64,000 nucleotides of DNA from Mycolicibacterium porcinum (GCA_002086835.1 MVIG01000005.1:124001-188000); one strand, 5' to 3'. Counted from the stretch's first letter, positions 25,409 to 33,967 are shown. Program-made: numbers and translations. Notes: a model not told the origin generated them from the letters alone.

Positions 25409-26377
25409 CTAGCCAACCCCCGCGTACGAATGCAGGCCAACGGTCACCAGGTTGATGAAGAACAGGTTGAACACCATCGCGACGAAACCCACGACGTTGA
25501 TCCAGGCCGCCTTGCGGTCCCGCCAGCCGGCGGTCGAACGGGCATGCAGATACGCCGCGTACACCACCCACGCGATGAACGACACCGTCTCCTTGGGATC
25601 CCAGCCCCAGTAGCGGCCCCAGGCCTCCTCGGCCCAGATGGCGCCGAAGATCACCCCGAAGCCGAAGATCGGGAACGCGAAGATCGTGGTGCGGTAGGCG
25701 ATGCGGTCGAGCGTCTGCGCATCGGGCAGCCGGCCGAGGATCCGCCCGAACGCGTTGTCCCGGTCAGCCAACGGCGACATTTTCAGCAGAAACAGGATGC
25801 TGGCCACACCGGCCACCAGGAACACCCCGGAACCGAGGCTGACCACCGACACGTGGATCGGCAGCCAGTAGGACTGCAGGGCCGGCATCACCGGAGCCGC
25901 GTTGGAGTACAGCCAGCGCCCGGACACCGTCAACAAGATCAGCACCGGAACCAGCACGAACACCCACAGCGCGCGGTACTGCGGCTTGCGCAGCACGACC
26001 GCGGCTGCGATCAGACCGCAGAAGCTGGTCAGATTGATGAACTCGTACATGTTGCCCCACGGCACCCGCGAGGTGGCCAGGCCGCGCAACACGATGCAGA
26101 TGAACAGCATGCCGATGCCGACATAGGTGAGCGCCAGACCGGTCTTGCCGACCCGCTCGTCGAACGGGCGCCGGGGCACCTCGGCGACGACGCCGGGGGT
26201 GGCGCTGTCGGCGCCGACGGTGGCACCGACCAGTTCACGATTCTCGACGCGACGGCCGCGGCTGTAGGCCAGCTCGACGGCCAGCAGGATCAGCGCGCCG
26301 ACCAGGACGACCACCGACGACGTGAACGCCCAGTCGGAATATCTGGCCAGCCCGATGTCGATGTGCTCGGTATTCAC
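25409..26377 (-). CDS. ccsB: cytochrome c synthase subunit CcsB/CcsA-type
   Basis: 322 residues from GTG 26377, which overlaps the resB stop (GTGA). Eight or so membrane helices; the heme-handling Trp-rich segment EEAWGRYWGWDPKETVSF lies near residue 230, with conserved His residues in flanking helices (PIHVSVV, YLHARS, GLHSYAG). It corresponds to Rv0529. With ResB it forms the system II synthase that carries heme across the membrane and attaches it to CxxCH of apocytochromes. Genes ccdA and a TlpA-like thioredoxin follow the same strand upstream. Confidence 0.92.
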   Translation of the reverse strand: MNTEHIDIGLARYSDWAFTSSVVVLVGALILLAVELAYSRGRRVENRELVGATVGADSATPGVVAEVPRRPFDERVGKTGLALTYVGIGMLFICIVLRGLATSRVPWGNMYEFINLTSFCGLIAAAVVLRKPQYRALWVFVLVPVLILLTVSGRWLYSNAAPVMPALQSYWLPIHVSVVSLGSGVFLVAGVASILFLLKMSPLADRDNAFGRILGRLPDAQTLDRIAYRTTIFAFPIFGFGVIFGAIWAEEAWGRYWGWDPKETVSFIAWVVYAAYLHARSTAGWRDRKAAWINVVGFVAMVFNLFFINLVTVGLHSYAGVG

Positions 26378-28017
26378 TGCTCCTGCTCCGCCTTCTCTTC
26401 TACCGCCGGCGCGTCGTCGTAGCCCTCCAACAGCCGCGCGGTCAGCTTCTCGAACTCGTCGCCCCAACCGGAGTTGTCGGTACGGGCCAGCCCGCCCAGC
26501 TCGACGTTCACCGTACCCGCAGCAGCCGGTTGGATCCGAACCCAGACGCGGCGCCTACGCACCACCAACGACACCAGCAACCCGGCCATCATCGACATCG
26601 CGAACACCAGCACCCAGACCTGCGCCGGATCGTGCGAGACCTGCAGGTTCACGAACGGCACCGCGCCGTCGAACCGGACCTTCGTCCCGTCGTCGAGCCG
26701 GGTGTCCTGGCCTGCGACCAGGTTGACGCGGGCAGCCTTGGTCAGCTGCTTGCGTTCGATCAACCGGGGGTCGAGCGAGAACAACGACTGCGGCCTACCG
26801 GTGTCCAGCCCTGTGTCACCGCGGTAGATGTCGATCGCGACGGCCGGGTCGTTGAGCGCCGGGAAGCTCGACGACAGCAGCGTGCCCTCAAGCTCCTTCG
26901 TCGGGGCGAACAGGCCCTGGATCGCGACCTGATGCTTGCGCCGCTCGTCGGCGTCGGGATACGTGCCGGCCGGCGGGTCGATGCGCACGACCCCGGAGGA
27001 CAGCAGCGTCATCTGTTCCTCGGGACGCCACTGAATGGTCTGGCTGCGCTGCTGACCGTCGGGGAACGTCACCGTGAACGACGGCGCGTAGCCGTGCCCC
27101 TGCAGATACACGCGGTCCCCGCCGATGCGCAGCGGGTGGTTGACCTCGAGGCGGTAGGAGCGCCAGCTGTCGGCGGCCAGATCCGCACCGGACTGGTAGT
27201 CGATGTTGGCGGCGAACGACAGCGCCTGCCCGGTGGGCAGATAGTGCGCGTCGAACTCGTTGACCCGCAGGCAGATCGGGCTCAGCGACGTGCCGTCGAC
27301 GGTGTTGCCGGCCCGGAAGGAGTCGAACGCCGCCGGTGAGGCGGTGCAGAAACCGGGGCCGCCGTCGGCGATGACGATCACGTTGCCCTCGTAGCCGAAC
27401 AGCTTGCCCGCGGCCACCGCCGCCAGCAGACCCAGCAACGAGAAGTGGAAGACGATGTTGCCGAACTCCCGCAGATAGCCCTTCTCCGCGGAGACTTCCG
27501 TGACCCCGTCCTGGCTACGGGTGACCTTGCGCCAGCCCTTCAACCGCCGAGTCACGGTCTGCGCGACCTCGTCGGCGTCGGCGCTCACCTGCTCGGCGTG
27601 GTGTTTGGGCAGCCGGCCCAGGTTGCGCGGCGCCGGTACCGGCACCGCCCGCAGACTGCGGAAATGCTCGATCATCCGGGGCGTCAGGCAACCCACCAGG
27701 GAGATGAACAGCAACACGTAGATCGCGGTGAACCAGAAGCTGGAGAACACGTCGAAGGCCTGCACCCGGTCCAGCCACGGCCCCAACGTGGGGTGCGCGG
27801 CCAGGTACTCGTCGACCTTGGACTCGTTGAGGCTGCGTTGCGGCAACAACGCACCCGGGATCGCGCCGAGCGCGAGCAGGAACAGCAGCACCAGCGCGGT
27901 GCCCATGGAGGTCAGCGTGCGCCAGGTGTTGCGCATCAGCGCGAGCAGACGTGAAACTGCCCCAAAACGGGGATTTTTGGGCAGTTTTGTGTCTGCTCGC
28001 GCATCGGAAGTAACCAT
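26374..28017 (-). CDS. resB: cytochrome c biogenesis protein ResB
   Basis: 547 residues if started at ATG 28017, which overlaps the ccdA stop. It has a long periplasmic domain between N-terminal helices (GTALVLLFLLALGAIPGALLP; FWFTAIYVLLFISLVG) and a C-terminal helix (VLVFAMSMMAGLLVSLVV). Counterpart of Rv0528. The first ~27 residues are encoded by a long palindrome (27939-28002) that is repeated elsewhere in the window. The conserved protein appears to start at ATG 27936 (MRNTWRTLTSMG), giving 520 residues. The choice of start is open: coupling favours 28017, homology favours 27936. Confidence 0.9.
   Translation of the reverse strand: MVTSDARADTKLPKNPRFGAVSRLLALMRNTWRTLTSMGTALVLLFLLALGAIPGALLPQRSLNESKVDEYLAAHPTLGPWLDRVQAFDVFSSFWFTAIYVLLFISLVGCLTPRMIEHFRSLRAVPVPAPRNLGRLPKHHAEQVSADADEVAQTVTRRLKGWRKVTRSQDGVTEVSAEKGYLREFGNIVFHFSLLGLLAAVAAGKLFGYEGNVIVIADGGPGFCTASPAAFDSFRAGNTVDGTSLSPICLRVNEFDAHYLPTGQALSFAANIDYQSGADLAADSWRSYRLEVNHPLRIGGDRVYLQGHGYAPSFTVTFPDGQQRSQTIQWRPEEQMTLLSSGVVRIDPPAGTYPDADERRKHQVAIQGLFAPTKELEGTLLSSSFPALNDPAVAIDIYRGDTGLDTGRPQSLFSLDPRLIERKQLTKAARVNLVAGQDTRLDDGTKVRFDGAVPFVNLQVSHDPAQVWVLVFAMSMMAGLLVSLVVRRRRVWVRIQPAAAGTVNVELGGLARTDNSGWGDEFEKLTARLLEGYDDAPAVEEKAEQEQ
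27939..28002. repeat. dispersed long palindrome, copy 1 (inside resB 5' end)
   Basis: A 24-nt left arm (27939-27962, starting GCGCGAGCAGAC, ending AAACTGCCC) pairs with 27979-28002 (GGGCAGTTTT...GTCTGCTCGCGC) with about three mismatches; weaker pairing continues into the 16-nt loop. The same arms occur at 49269-49330. Such a hairpin within the first codons of a gene is unusual and hints at insertion of a REP-like element. Confidence 0.8.
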
Positions 28018-28796
28018 CAGATCGGCAGCCTCACGTCACTGACGAAGGCGTCACGCACCCACGACACGAACTCATTCCACAGACCCGTCACGAGCGCGGT
28101 GCCCACCAGGATCAGCAGCACCCCACCGAAGATCTGGATGGTCCGGGTATGCCGGCGCAACCAGCCCAGACCCTGCACCGCCCGCGCCGAACCGAGCGCC
28201 AACAGCACGAACGGGATACCCAACCCCAGGCAGTAGGCCAGCACCAGCACCACGCCGCGTGCCACGCTCGCGCCGTCGGTGGCCGAGGCCACTGCGATCA
28301 CGCCGGTCAGCGTCGGACCGAGGCACGGCGTCCATCCCAGCGCGAAGACCGCACCCAACAGCGGGGCCCCGGCCATCGTGGACCACTGCCGCGGCGCGAA
28401 CCGGGCCTGCCGTTGCAGCGCCGGGATGAAACCGACGAAGACCAGACCCATCACGATCGTGACGATGCCACCGATGCGTTGCAGCAGAACCTGATTGGCG
28501 ATCAGCGTGGTGGTCATGCCCAGCACCGCCACCGCGCCGAGCAGGAACACCACGGTGAACCCCGCGACGAACAGCGCGGCCGCGCCGGCCACCCGCAAGC
28601 GGGCGGTCTTCACACCGACCGCGCCCGAGGCGGCAGCGGACTCGTCGACCCCGACCACCGCGGCCAGATACGACAGATAGCCGGGGACCAGCGGCACCAC
28701 GCACGGCGAGGCGAACGACACCACCCCGGCCAGCACGCTGATGCCCAACGCCAGCAGCACCGGCCCGGCGGCGGCGATCTCGGCGAACCCGGTCAT
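28017..28796 (-). CDS. ccdA: thiol-disulfide transmembrane reductase CcdA
   Basis: 259 residues, six to seven membrane helices, counterpart of Rv0527. The redox Cys pair is visible in FASPCVVPLVPGY (Cys32) and FALGWTPCLGPTL (Cys158), the standard two membrane cysteines of CcdA. It carries electrons from cytoplasmic thioredoxin to the periplasmic TlpA-like protein, keeping apocytochrome cysteines reduced for heme attachment. It overlaps its neighbours on both sides by a few bases, showing tight operon structure. Confidence 0.92.
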   Translation of the reverse strand: MTGFAEIAAAGPVLLALGISVLAGVVSFASPCVVPLVPGYLSYLAAVVGVDESAAASGAVGVKTARLRVAGAAALFVAGFTVVFLLGAVAVLGMTTTLIANQVLLQRIGGIVTIVMGLVFVGFIPALQRQARFAPRQWSTMAGAPLLGAVFALGWTPCLGPTLTGVIAVASATDGASVARGVVLVLAYCLGLGIPFVLLALGSARAVQGLGWLRRHTRTIQIFGGVLLILVGTALVTGLWNEFVSWVRDAFVSDVRLPI

Positions 28797-29398
28797 GGCT
28801 GCGGCCCTTCGGCCGCCAACCGCTCGACCACCGGTTGCAGATCCTCGGCCAGCAGCTCACGCAGGAACACCGCGGCCACCCGGTGCTGACGGTCCAGCAC
28901 CACGGTCGACGGGATCACCGTGGTCGGGTACTTGCCGCCGAACGCGATCATGGTGCGCATCGCCGGGTCGTAGATGGACGGGAAGGTGACCTTGCGGTCG
29001 GTGACGAAATCGACTGCGGCATCACGGTTGTTGTCCCGCACATCGATGCCGAGAAACGCCACGCCCTTGTCGTGGGTCGCGTCGTACACCTGCTGCAGCT
29101 GGCCGATCTCGGCGCGGCACGGCCCACACCACTGGCCCCACACATTGATCACCACGACCTTGCCCGCGAAATCCTCCAGCGAGATGGTCTTGTTCGGGTC
29201 GGTGAGCTCAGGACCACTCAGTTTGCCTGGGGTGCCGCGCTTTTCGGGCGGGTCGTAGAAGATGTCGGTCTTGCCGCCCGGTGCGACGAACTCGAACGTG
29301 CCGCCCTGGGCGACCGCGTCGTCACCTGTCGAGCAGGCGGTGAGCAGCACCAGCCCTGCCAGCACCGCCGCACTCACCCGGACGACCAACGACCTCAT
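28793..29398 (-). CDS. TlpA/ResA-like thioredoxin lipoprotein
   Basis: 201 residues with a lipoprotein signal: hydrophobic helix and lipobox LLTAC with Cys22 as lipidation site. The mature part is a thioredoxin fold with WGQWCGPC (Cys91, Cys94) and DFAGKVVVINVW before it, typical of ResA/TlpA reductases. It corresponds to Rv0526. It should receive electrons from CcdA and reduce the CxxCH cysteines of apocytochrome c. The stop overlaps the ccdA start by 4 nt. Confidence 0.92.
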   Translation of the reverse strand: MRSLVVRVSAAVLAGLVLLTACSTGDDAVAQGGTFEFVAPGGKTDIFYDPPEKRGTPGKLSGPELTDPNKTISLEDFAGKVVVINVWGQWCGPCRAEIGQLQQVYDATHDKGVAFLGIDVRDNNRDAAVDFVTDRKVTFPSIYDPAMRTMIAFGGKYPTTVIPSTVVLDRQHRVAAVFLRELLAEDLQPVVERLAAEGPQP

Positions 29399-30013
29399 TC
29401 AGATTCCCCAGGGCTCCGTGTAGCCCCATCGGATCAATGTGTCGTCATCGAAGGTGAACGACGTGATCGAGGACAGATTGCACAACCGGCTGTGCGGCAA
29501 CGGCAGATGGGCGAGCTTGCGGCCCGTCATCGCGCGGCGCAGCGTCTCCACCGGAAGCTGGTGGCTGACGCAGACCGCCTCGTGCCCGGCCGCCTTCTCC
29601 CGGGCCCGGTGCATGGCCGCCATCATCCGGGGAGCGATCTCGTCATAGGGCTCACCCCAGGAGGGCTTCATCGGATTGCGCAGCCGCGGCCAGTTCCTCG
29701 GATCGCGCAGCGCCCCGTCGCCCGGGGCCACCCGCTCCCCCTCGAACATGTTCCACGACTCGATGAGCCCGTCATCGGTGAAGATCGGCAGCCCATGGCT
29801 TTCGGCGATCGGCGCGGCCGTCTCCTGCGCCCGCTCCAACGGAGAGGCCACCACATGGACGATGTCCCGGCCCGCCAGCCAGTCCGCGGCGGCCCGCGCC
29901 TGAGCCTGCCCGCGCTCGGAAAGGTGGTAGCCGGGCAGCCGACCGTAGAGCACCTTCTCGGGGTTGAACACCTCGCCGTGCCGCATCACGTGCACGGTGG
30001 TCCGGACCGTCAC
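29399..30013 (-). CDS. histidine phosphatase (phosphoglycerate mutase-like)
   Basis: 204 residues, Rv0525-like. The N-terminal [13 protein letters not shown] contains the RHG catalytic histidine near residue 12; the second His is in [11 protein letters not shown] near 150. Acidic and basic residues for phosphate binding are present ([11 protein letters not shown]). The family includes phosphoglycerate mutases and broad phosphatases; this size and motif set favour a phosphatase of unknown substrate. It sits directly between hemL and the TlpA-like gene, overlapping hemL by 4 nt. Confidence 0.85.
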   Translation of the reverse strand: MTVRTTVHVMRHGEVFNPEKVLYGRLPGYHLSERGQAQARAAADWLAGRDIVHVVASPLERAQETAAPIAESHGLPIFTDDGLIESWNMFEGERVAPGDGALRDPRNWPRLRNPMKPSWGEPYDEIAPRMMAAMHRAREKAAGHEAVCVSHQLPVETLRRAMTGRKLAHLPLPHSRLCNLSSITSFTFDDDTLIRWGYTEPWGI

Positions 30014-31347
30014 TGTGTGGCCTCCGCGGCGGCCCGGGCCGCGCCGGGCAGCGCGTCGGCGATGCGCGAGAACGCGTCGTCATCCAAAGCCGCTGAGACG
30101 AACCAGGTTTCGAAGGCGCTGCACGGCGGGTACACCCCGGCTTCCAGCAGCGCATGGAAGAACGGTGGGAAGCGCCAGGTTTCGGTGGCCTTGGCCGCGG
30201 CGAAGTCATCGACCTGCTCTTCGGTGAAGAACACGCTGAGCATGCTGCCCGCGCGCTGCACCCGGTGGGCCACCCCGGCGTCGGTCAGGGCACCGGTGAG
30301 CAGGCCGGCCAGCCGGTCGGCGTTGGCGTCCACCCGGGCGTATGCCGCATCGTCGGCGTTGCGCAGCGTGGCCAGCCCGGCCGCCATCGCCACGGGGTTC
30401 CCGGACAACGTTCCGGCCTGATAGACCGGGCCGAGCGGAGCGAGCCGCCCCATCACCTCGGCGCTGCCGCCGAACGCCGCGGCAGGCAATCCGCCGCTCA
30501 TCACCTTCCCGAAGGTGAACAGGTCCGCTTCGACGGGATCGAGCCCGTACCAGCCGGCCCGGCTCACCCGGAAGCCTGTCATCACCTCGTCGAGGATCAG
30601 CAGCGCACCGTGGGCCGCGGTGATCCGGCGCAGCGCCGCGTTGAACCCGGGCAACGGCGGCACCGTGCCCATGTTCCCGGGGCTGGCTTCGGTGATGACA
30701 CAAGCGATCTCGTCGCCGAACCGGCCGAAGATCTCTTCGAGTGCCTCGACGTTGTTGTACGGCAGCACGATGGTGTCGGCCGCCGCCGCGCCGGTGACAC
30801 CCGGCGAAGACGGCAGACCCAGCGTGGCCACACCCGAGCCGGCATCGGCCAGCAGCGCATCGCTGTGGCCGTGGTAGCAGCCCGAGAACTTGATGATCTT
30901 GGCGCGGCCGGTGTAGCCGCGGGCCAGCCGGATGGCGCTCATGGTGGCCTCGGTACCCGAGTTCACCAGACGCAGCCGCTCGACCGGGGCGACCCGGTCG
31001 ATGATCTCGGCGGCCAGCTCGGTCTCCGACGGGGTCGGGGCGCCGAAGCTCAGCCCGTCCGCCGCCACCTTCTGCACGGCCTCCACCACCGCCGGGTGCG
31101 CGTGACCGAGCAGCATCGGTCCCCACGAGCAGACCAGGTCGATGTAGCGGTTGTCATCGGCATCGGTCAGCCAGTAGCCCTTGGCCGAGGTGATGAACCT
31201 GGGGGTGCCGCCGACGGAGTTGAAGGCACGCACCGGCGAGTTCACCCCACCGGGGATGACTGCGCTGGCGTCGGCGAACAGTTCGGCCGATCGCCGAGTC
31301 TTGGATACTTGGTGCTCCTCGCGTCCGCCCGCTTGCTCAACACGCAT
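30010..31347 (-). CDS. hemL: glutamate-1-semialdehyde 2,1-aminomutase
   Basis: 445 residues from ATG 31347, chosen over upstream codons because the extension would run into the 21-bp repeat; GTG 31308 is a shorter alternative. This class III PLP aminotransferase shows SVIPGG-like [36 protein letters not shown] and [10 protein letters not shown] with the PLP lysine near residue 281. It makes 5-aminolevulinate from glutamate semialdehyde supplied by HemA, so it completes the C5 route with the hem operon at 42-47 kb. Counterpart of Rv0524. The islet lies directly upstream. Confidence 0.95.
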   Translation of the reverse strand: MRVEQAGGREEHQVSKTRRSAELFADASAVIPGGVNSPVRAFNSVGGTPRFITSAKGYWLTDADDNRYIDLVCSWGPMLLGHAHPAVVEAVQKVAADGLSFGAPTPSETELAAEIIDRVAPVERLRLVNSGTEATMSAIRLARGYTGRAKIIKFSGCYHGHSDALLADAGSGVATLGLPSSPGVTGAAAADTIVLPYNNVEALEEIFGRFGDEIACVITEASPGNMGTVPPLPGFNAALRRITAAHGALLILDEVMTGFRVSRAGWYGLDPVEADLFTFGKVMSGGLPAAAFGGSAEVMGRLAPLGPVYQAGTLSGNPVAMAAGLATLRNADDAAYARVDANADRLAGLLTGALTDAGVAHRVQRAGSMLSVFFTEEQVDDFAAAKATETWRFPPFFHALLEAGVYPPCSAFETWFVSAALDDDAFSRIADALPGAARAAAEATQ

Positions 31348-31374
31348 GGCCACCAGTGTCCCAGCCGGTGCAAA

Positions 31375-31395
31375 TGCGTCAACTACAGGGTGTAG
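31375..31395. repeat. 21-bp direct repeat, left copy (attL-like)
   Basis: A perfect 21-bp match to 32945-32965. It begins TGCGTCAACTACAGG and ends GTGTAG. It contains the near-palindrome CTACA-GGG-TGTAG (31383-31395). It lies 28 bp upstream of the hemL start codon. Confidence 0.85.
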
Positions 31396-32086
31396 CAGTT
31401 CCGATTGCGGTGTACTAGCTTGCTGTTCACAGTGGTAGGCGCCACATGTCAAATACCGGTGTCGACCAAATTATTCTAGAGTCGGCAAACCCCGGAAACC
31501 TGTCCCCACCTGCAATAATCCGAGTGGAGCTCAAGCGCAACCGGACGCCGCCAACCGACGTTGAACGTCGAGACATGATCCCCCACCTCGGAGTACGAGG
31601 TCGCGATGTTGCGCGGCGGCCTGTGGGAGTTCCTCTTGAAGAACAAGAGACACGAAACGTGATGAGGCTGGATCGCGGACACATCACGCGAATCCGTCGA
31701 ACGGCATACCTCGAAATTGTTCTGCTGCACCCGCGGCTCTTGGATGAGTTCCTGTCGAAGAAGAGCCGCGGCGCGATGACGACGTTTGGGCTGGCGACTT
31801 CTTCGCACCCGGCGTGTGGTGCCCGGCGGACGGTCCTCTGGACCCGGCGGCGTCGCCGACCTCACGCGCTTGCGGCAGATGACCGACCCGCTGTGGCGCC
31901 CGGACGGCATGTAGTCGGCCCGACATCAACTCCAGATTCTTCGTCGCAGCTTTGGTGAAGACCCAGCAGAAATGGGCTGCCTGATGAGCACGAAATGAGT
32001 ATGCGAAACAGCCATTGAGCAGCTATCACCGCTGGTAGCGTCACCGCTGAAGTTTTCGTCACCATGTGACGAGGGGGAACTGAACA
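31396..32086. other. gene-poor left part of the islet
   Basis: About 690 bp without a supported gene. The longest plus-strand frame (31446-31958, 170 codons) and an opposing frame on the minus strand do not resemble known proteins; the plus frame ends in an Arg-rich stretch typical of random high-GC translation. Another plus frame ends VADLTRLRQMTDPLWRPDGM before a TAG at 31912-31914, which could be the tail of a decayed gene. Base composition from ~31430 to 31760 is richer in A and T than the flanks. Confidence 0.4.
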
Positions 32087-32743
32087 ATGTCATCTGCTGA
32101 ACCACCGCCACCACGACCTGCGCCGGGGTGGTACCCCGATCCGGCAGGCAGCGGGACACAACGGTACTTCGACGGCACCAGGTGGGGCCAGTTCGCTCCG
32201 CCCTCGGCGCCTCCGCCGGCCCCGGCGTCGCCACCGAAAAAACCCGCCTCGACAACGCAGAAGGTCTTTGCGGTGATCGGTGCCGTCATTCTGCTGTTCA
32301 TCGTCGGTAAAGCGTGCGGTTCAGGCGACAAAAACGACGATGCATCGACCGCGCGGAGCACGTCACCGAGTAATTCAACATGGGACAGCCCCACCACTTC
32401 GGCAACGCCCACCTATAGCGAAGAAGAGATCGAATCAGCTGTCATCGACACGTGCCAGAACGCCATCAAGAAGAACCTCAAAGATCCTGACAGCGCGAAG
32501 TTCGACGACGAATGGAAAGCCTGGATCGTCACCAACACGAGCTCGCCACCGAAGGTGACGTATCACCCCGAGAACGGGGACAAGCTGTACTCAGCAGGCG
32601 GCGGCGTCAATGCCAAGAACAGCTTCGGGGGTTATGTCGGGTCGCAGCCGTACGGCTGCGATGCATCCGTAACCACCGACGGCGATGTTCGCGCTCAGGC
32701 CTACTCCCTCGAAGATCTCCTGAATCCGACCCAGACGCCGTAG
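32087..32743 (+). CDS. DUF2510 membrane-anchored protein
   Basis: 218 residues. The N terminus is a DUF2510 module (PGWYPDPAGSGTQRYFDGTRW, with its Trp-Tyr-Pro-Asp and Arg-Tyr-Trp pattern), then a Pro-rich stretch, one membrane helix near 63-78 (VFAVIGAVILLFIVG), a Ser/Thr-rich linker and an extracellular domain with two Cys residues (DTCQNAIKKNLKDPDSAKFDD; YGCDAS). A GAGGGGGA ribosome site precedes the ATG. DUF2510 proteins are frequent in actinobacterial and phage-derived accessory loci; function unknown. It is the only intact gene of the islet. Confidence 0.8.
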   Translation: MSSAEPPPPRPAPGWYPDPAGSGTQRYFDGTRWGQFAPPSAPPPAPASPPKKPASTTQKVFAVIGAVILLFIVGKACGSGDKNDDASTARSTSPSNSTWDSPTTSATPTYSEEEIESAVIDTCQNAIKKNLKDPDSAKFDDEWKAWIVTNTSSPPKVTYHPENGDKLYSAGGGVNAKNSFGGYVGSQPYGCDASVTTDGDVRAQAYSLEDLLNPTQTP

Positions 32744-32784
32744 ACCACCACCACCCGGCTCAGTAGCTCGTAGCTCACCATGCC

Positions 32785-32952
32785 TCACTCGGCCCCCAGC
32801 GCGCCAGGGCCGATGTTGAGTTCCATCGAGTAGCCCCGGTCGTGGTTACAGGACCAGTGCGCGCCTGCCCAGTTGTTCCGGTCGGGGATGAGTTCCGGGC
32901 GTTCCTTCACCGGCAGCTTGTGATCGAGACTCCAGCTTTCGGGGTGCGTCAA
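32785..32952 (-). pseudogene. HNH endonuclease, C-terminal remnant
   Basis: Minus-strand translation gives about 55 residues: HPESWSLDHKLPV, then ERPELIPDRNNW, AGAHWSCNHDRGY and a short tail to TGA at 32785. The DH...N...H..C...RG pattern is the core of phage-type HNH nucleases. The N-terminal half, including the zinc-binding CxxC usually found there, is absent. In frame, a TAG inside the 21-bp repeat precedes the fragment, so the gene was cut at the repeat. It is too short for standard ORF filters and easy to miss. Confidence 0.7.
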
Positions 32953-32965
32953 CTACAGGGTGTAG
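32945..32965. repeat. 21-bp direct repeat, right copy (attR-like)
   Basis: Perfect copy of 31375-31395. It overlaps the broken 5' end of the HNH remnant and ends 9 bp before the stop of the deazaflavin-type reductase gene. The pair thus marks both edges of the islet. Confidence 0.85.
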
Positions 32966-32974
32966 TGGGAGCGG

Positions 32975-33361
32975 TCACCCGGCGGGAGACAGCGCGAACA
33001 CCGGATGGTCGGCGTCGTCGGGCAGGTCGCGGAAATAGCCCTCGACCACCTTGCCGGCCAGCGGGCGGTAGGCCGCGATGATCGGGGCTCGCTGCTCGAC
33101 CGGGACCTCGGCCGCCAGATAACTGGCCTTGCCCAGAGTCACCCGCGGATTGGCCCGGATGTTGCGCACCCACTCCGACTCGCCACGGGTGGAGACCAGA
33201 TACTTGACGCCGTCGATCTCCGGAACCACAACCGGGATCTGCTGCGGCTGTTTGCTGACCCGGGTGGTGACGGTCAGGGTCTCGCTGTGGCCGATGCCGG
33301 TGGCCATCGCGATCCGATTGAACACCTTCTGAACGAACCACGGGGGCTTGAGGTAGGCCAT
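32975..33361 (-). CDS. deazaflavin (F420)-dependent nitroreductase-family protein, copy 1
   Basis: 128 residues from ATG 33361 (MAYLKPPWFVQKVFN); the longer frame adds a non-conserved extension. The split-barrel Ddn/FDOR-B fold is indicated by the N-terminal KPPWFVQKVFNRIAMATG, the YLVSTRGESEWVRNIRANPRVTL segment and a C-terminal HPVFAL. Such proteins bind F420 and reduce quinones, nitro compounds or other substrates; many also lack defined activity. It was probably adjacent to hemL before the islet arrived, being on the same strand with the same 21-bp sequence behind it. Confidence 0.82.
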   Translation of the reverse strand: MAYLKPPWFVQKVFNRIAMATGIGHSETLTVTTRVSKQPQQIPVVVPEIDGVKYLVSTRGESEWVRNIRANPRVTLGKASYLAAEVPVEQRAPIIAAYRPLAGKVVEGYFRDLPDDADHPVFALSPAG

Positions 33362-33423
33362 GCCACCAGTCTCGGCACATAACGCCCGGCGCGCCAGAGG
33401 TGGAAATCCGACCACGGTAGGTT

Positions 33424-33840
33424 GTGACCGCCATCACCGCTGCGATTGAATCGGGCATGCAACTTCCGCAATCGCTGGCCCGGTTCAACCGCCGTGTGAC
33501 CAACCCCATCCAGCGCCTGTGGGCGGGCTGGGCGCCCACGTTCGGCATCCTGGAGCACGTGGGCCGCAAGTCCGGGAAGACCTACCGGACCCCGTTGAGC
33601 GTGTTCAGCACCGACGACGGCGTGGCCATCATGCTGACCTACGGTCCCGATCGGGACTGGCTGAAGAACATCACCTCGGCGGGCCATGCCCGGATCCGCC
33701 GCCACGGCAAGACCATCGAAGTGTGTGACCCCCGAGTGGTGTCCAAGGCCGAAGCCGCCGAGCACGTCAAGGGTCGGGTGCAAAAGGTGTTCGCGCGCCT
33801 ACCGTTCGAACAGGCCGTGCTGCTCAAGAGGGTTCGGTGA
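33424..33840 (+). CDS. deazaflavin-dependent nitroreductase-family protein, copy 2
   Basis: 138 residues from GTG 33424; ATG 33457 (MQLPQSLARFNRRVTNP) is an alternative and fits the family N terminus better. The FDOR-type split barrel is visible as GILEHVGRKSGKTYRTPLSVFSTDDGVAIMLTYGPDRDWLKNI, with the RxSGKxYxTPL motif characteristic of Ddn relatives. It is divergent from copy 1 (about 60 bp between), forming a pair of related reductases. The substrate is unknown. Confidence 0.8.
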   Translation: MTAITAAIESGMQLPQSLARFNRRVTNPIQRLWAGWAPTFGILEHVGRKSGKTYRTPLSVFSTDDGVAIMLTYGPDRDWLKNITSAGHARIRRHGKTIEVCDPRVVSKAEAAEHVKGRVQKVFARLPFEQAVLLKRVR

Positions 33841-33967
33841 CCACCAGCGGGACCGCGCAGGCGTGCGAATCGAGCCGACGGTTCTGACAGATCACCACGC
33901 GGCGTAGCCCGAGCAATATCGCGACGGGGACCGCCATCAGCGCGATGATCTGGAACATCTCACTCAT
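33824..33967 (-). CDS. 47-residue putative membrane peptide
   Basis: ATG at 33967 with GGGGAAA upstream as a possible ribosome site. The product MSEMFQIIALMAVPVAILLG has one N-terminal helix, then a basic loop and two Cys residues (ICQNRR, HACAV). It overlaps the 3' end of the convergent reductase gene by 17 bp. No family is recognised. Support is moderate: good start region and a hydrophobic helix, but no homology that I can name. Confidence 0.4.
   Translation of the reverse strand: MSEMFQIIALMAVPVAILLGLRRVVICQNRRLDSHACAVPLVVTEPS

Larger units (their letters stand above)
31396..32965. mobile_element. 1.57-kb islet bounded by 21-bp direct repeats (probable phage-derived remnant)
   Basis: The segment sits between hemL and a deazaflavin-type reductase gene and is flanked by perfect 21-bp repeats; one repeat copy belongs to the islet. 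It carries a visibly more AT-rich left part without a recognisable gene, a DUF2510 protein gene, and a truncated HNH nuclease that breaks off at the right repeat. No integrase or transposase is present. The repeats look like att-site or target duplications of an element that has lost its mobility genes. Origin by homologous duplication of a regulatory site cannot be excluded. Confidence 0.55.

Noticed and set aside
31446-31958. 170-codon frame in the islet as a gene
   Set aside because: No family resemblance, Arg-rich tail typical of antisense/random high-GC translation, and no ribosome site.
21060-33400. Shared CCAGAGGTGGAAA near 21060 and 33395 as a repeat family
   Set aside because: A 13-nt match is expected by chance several times in a 64-kb window; the flanks do not align. 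Only the longer palindromes and 21-mers were accepted.
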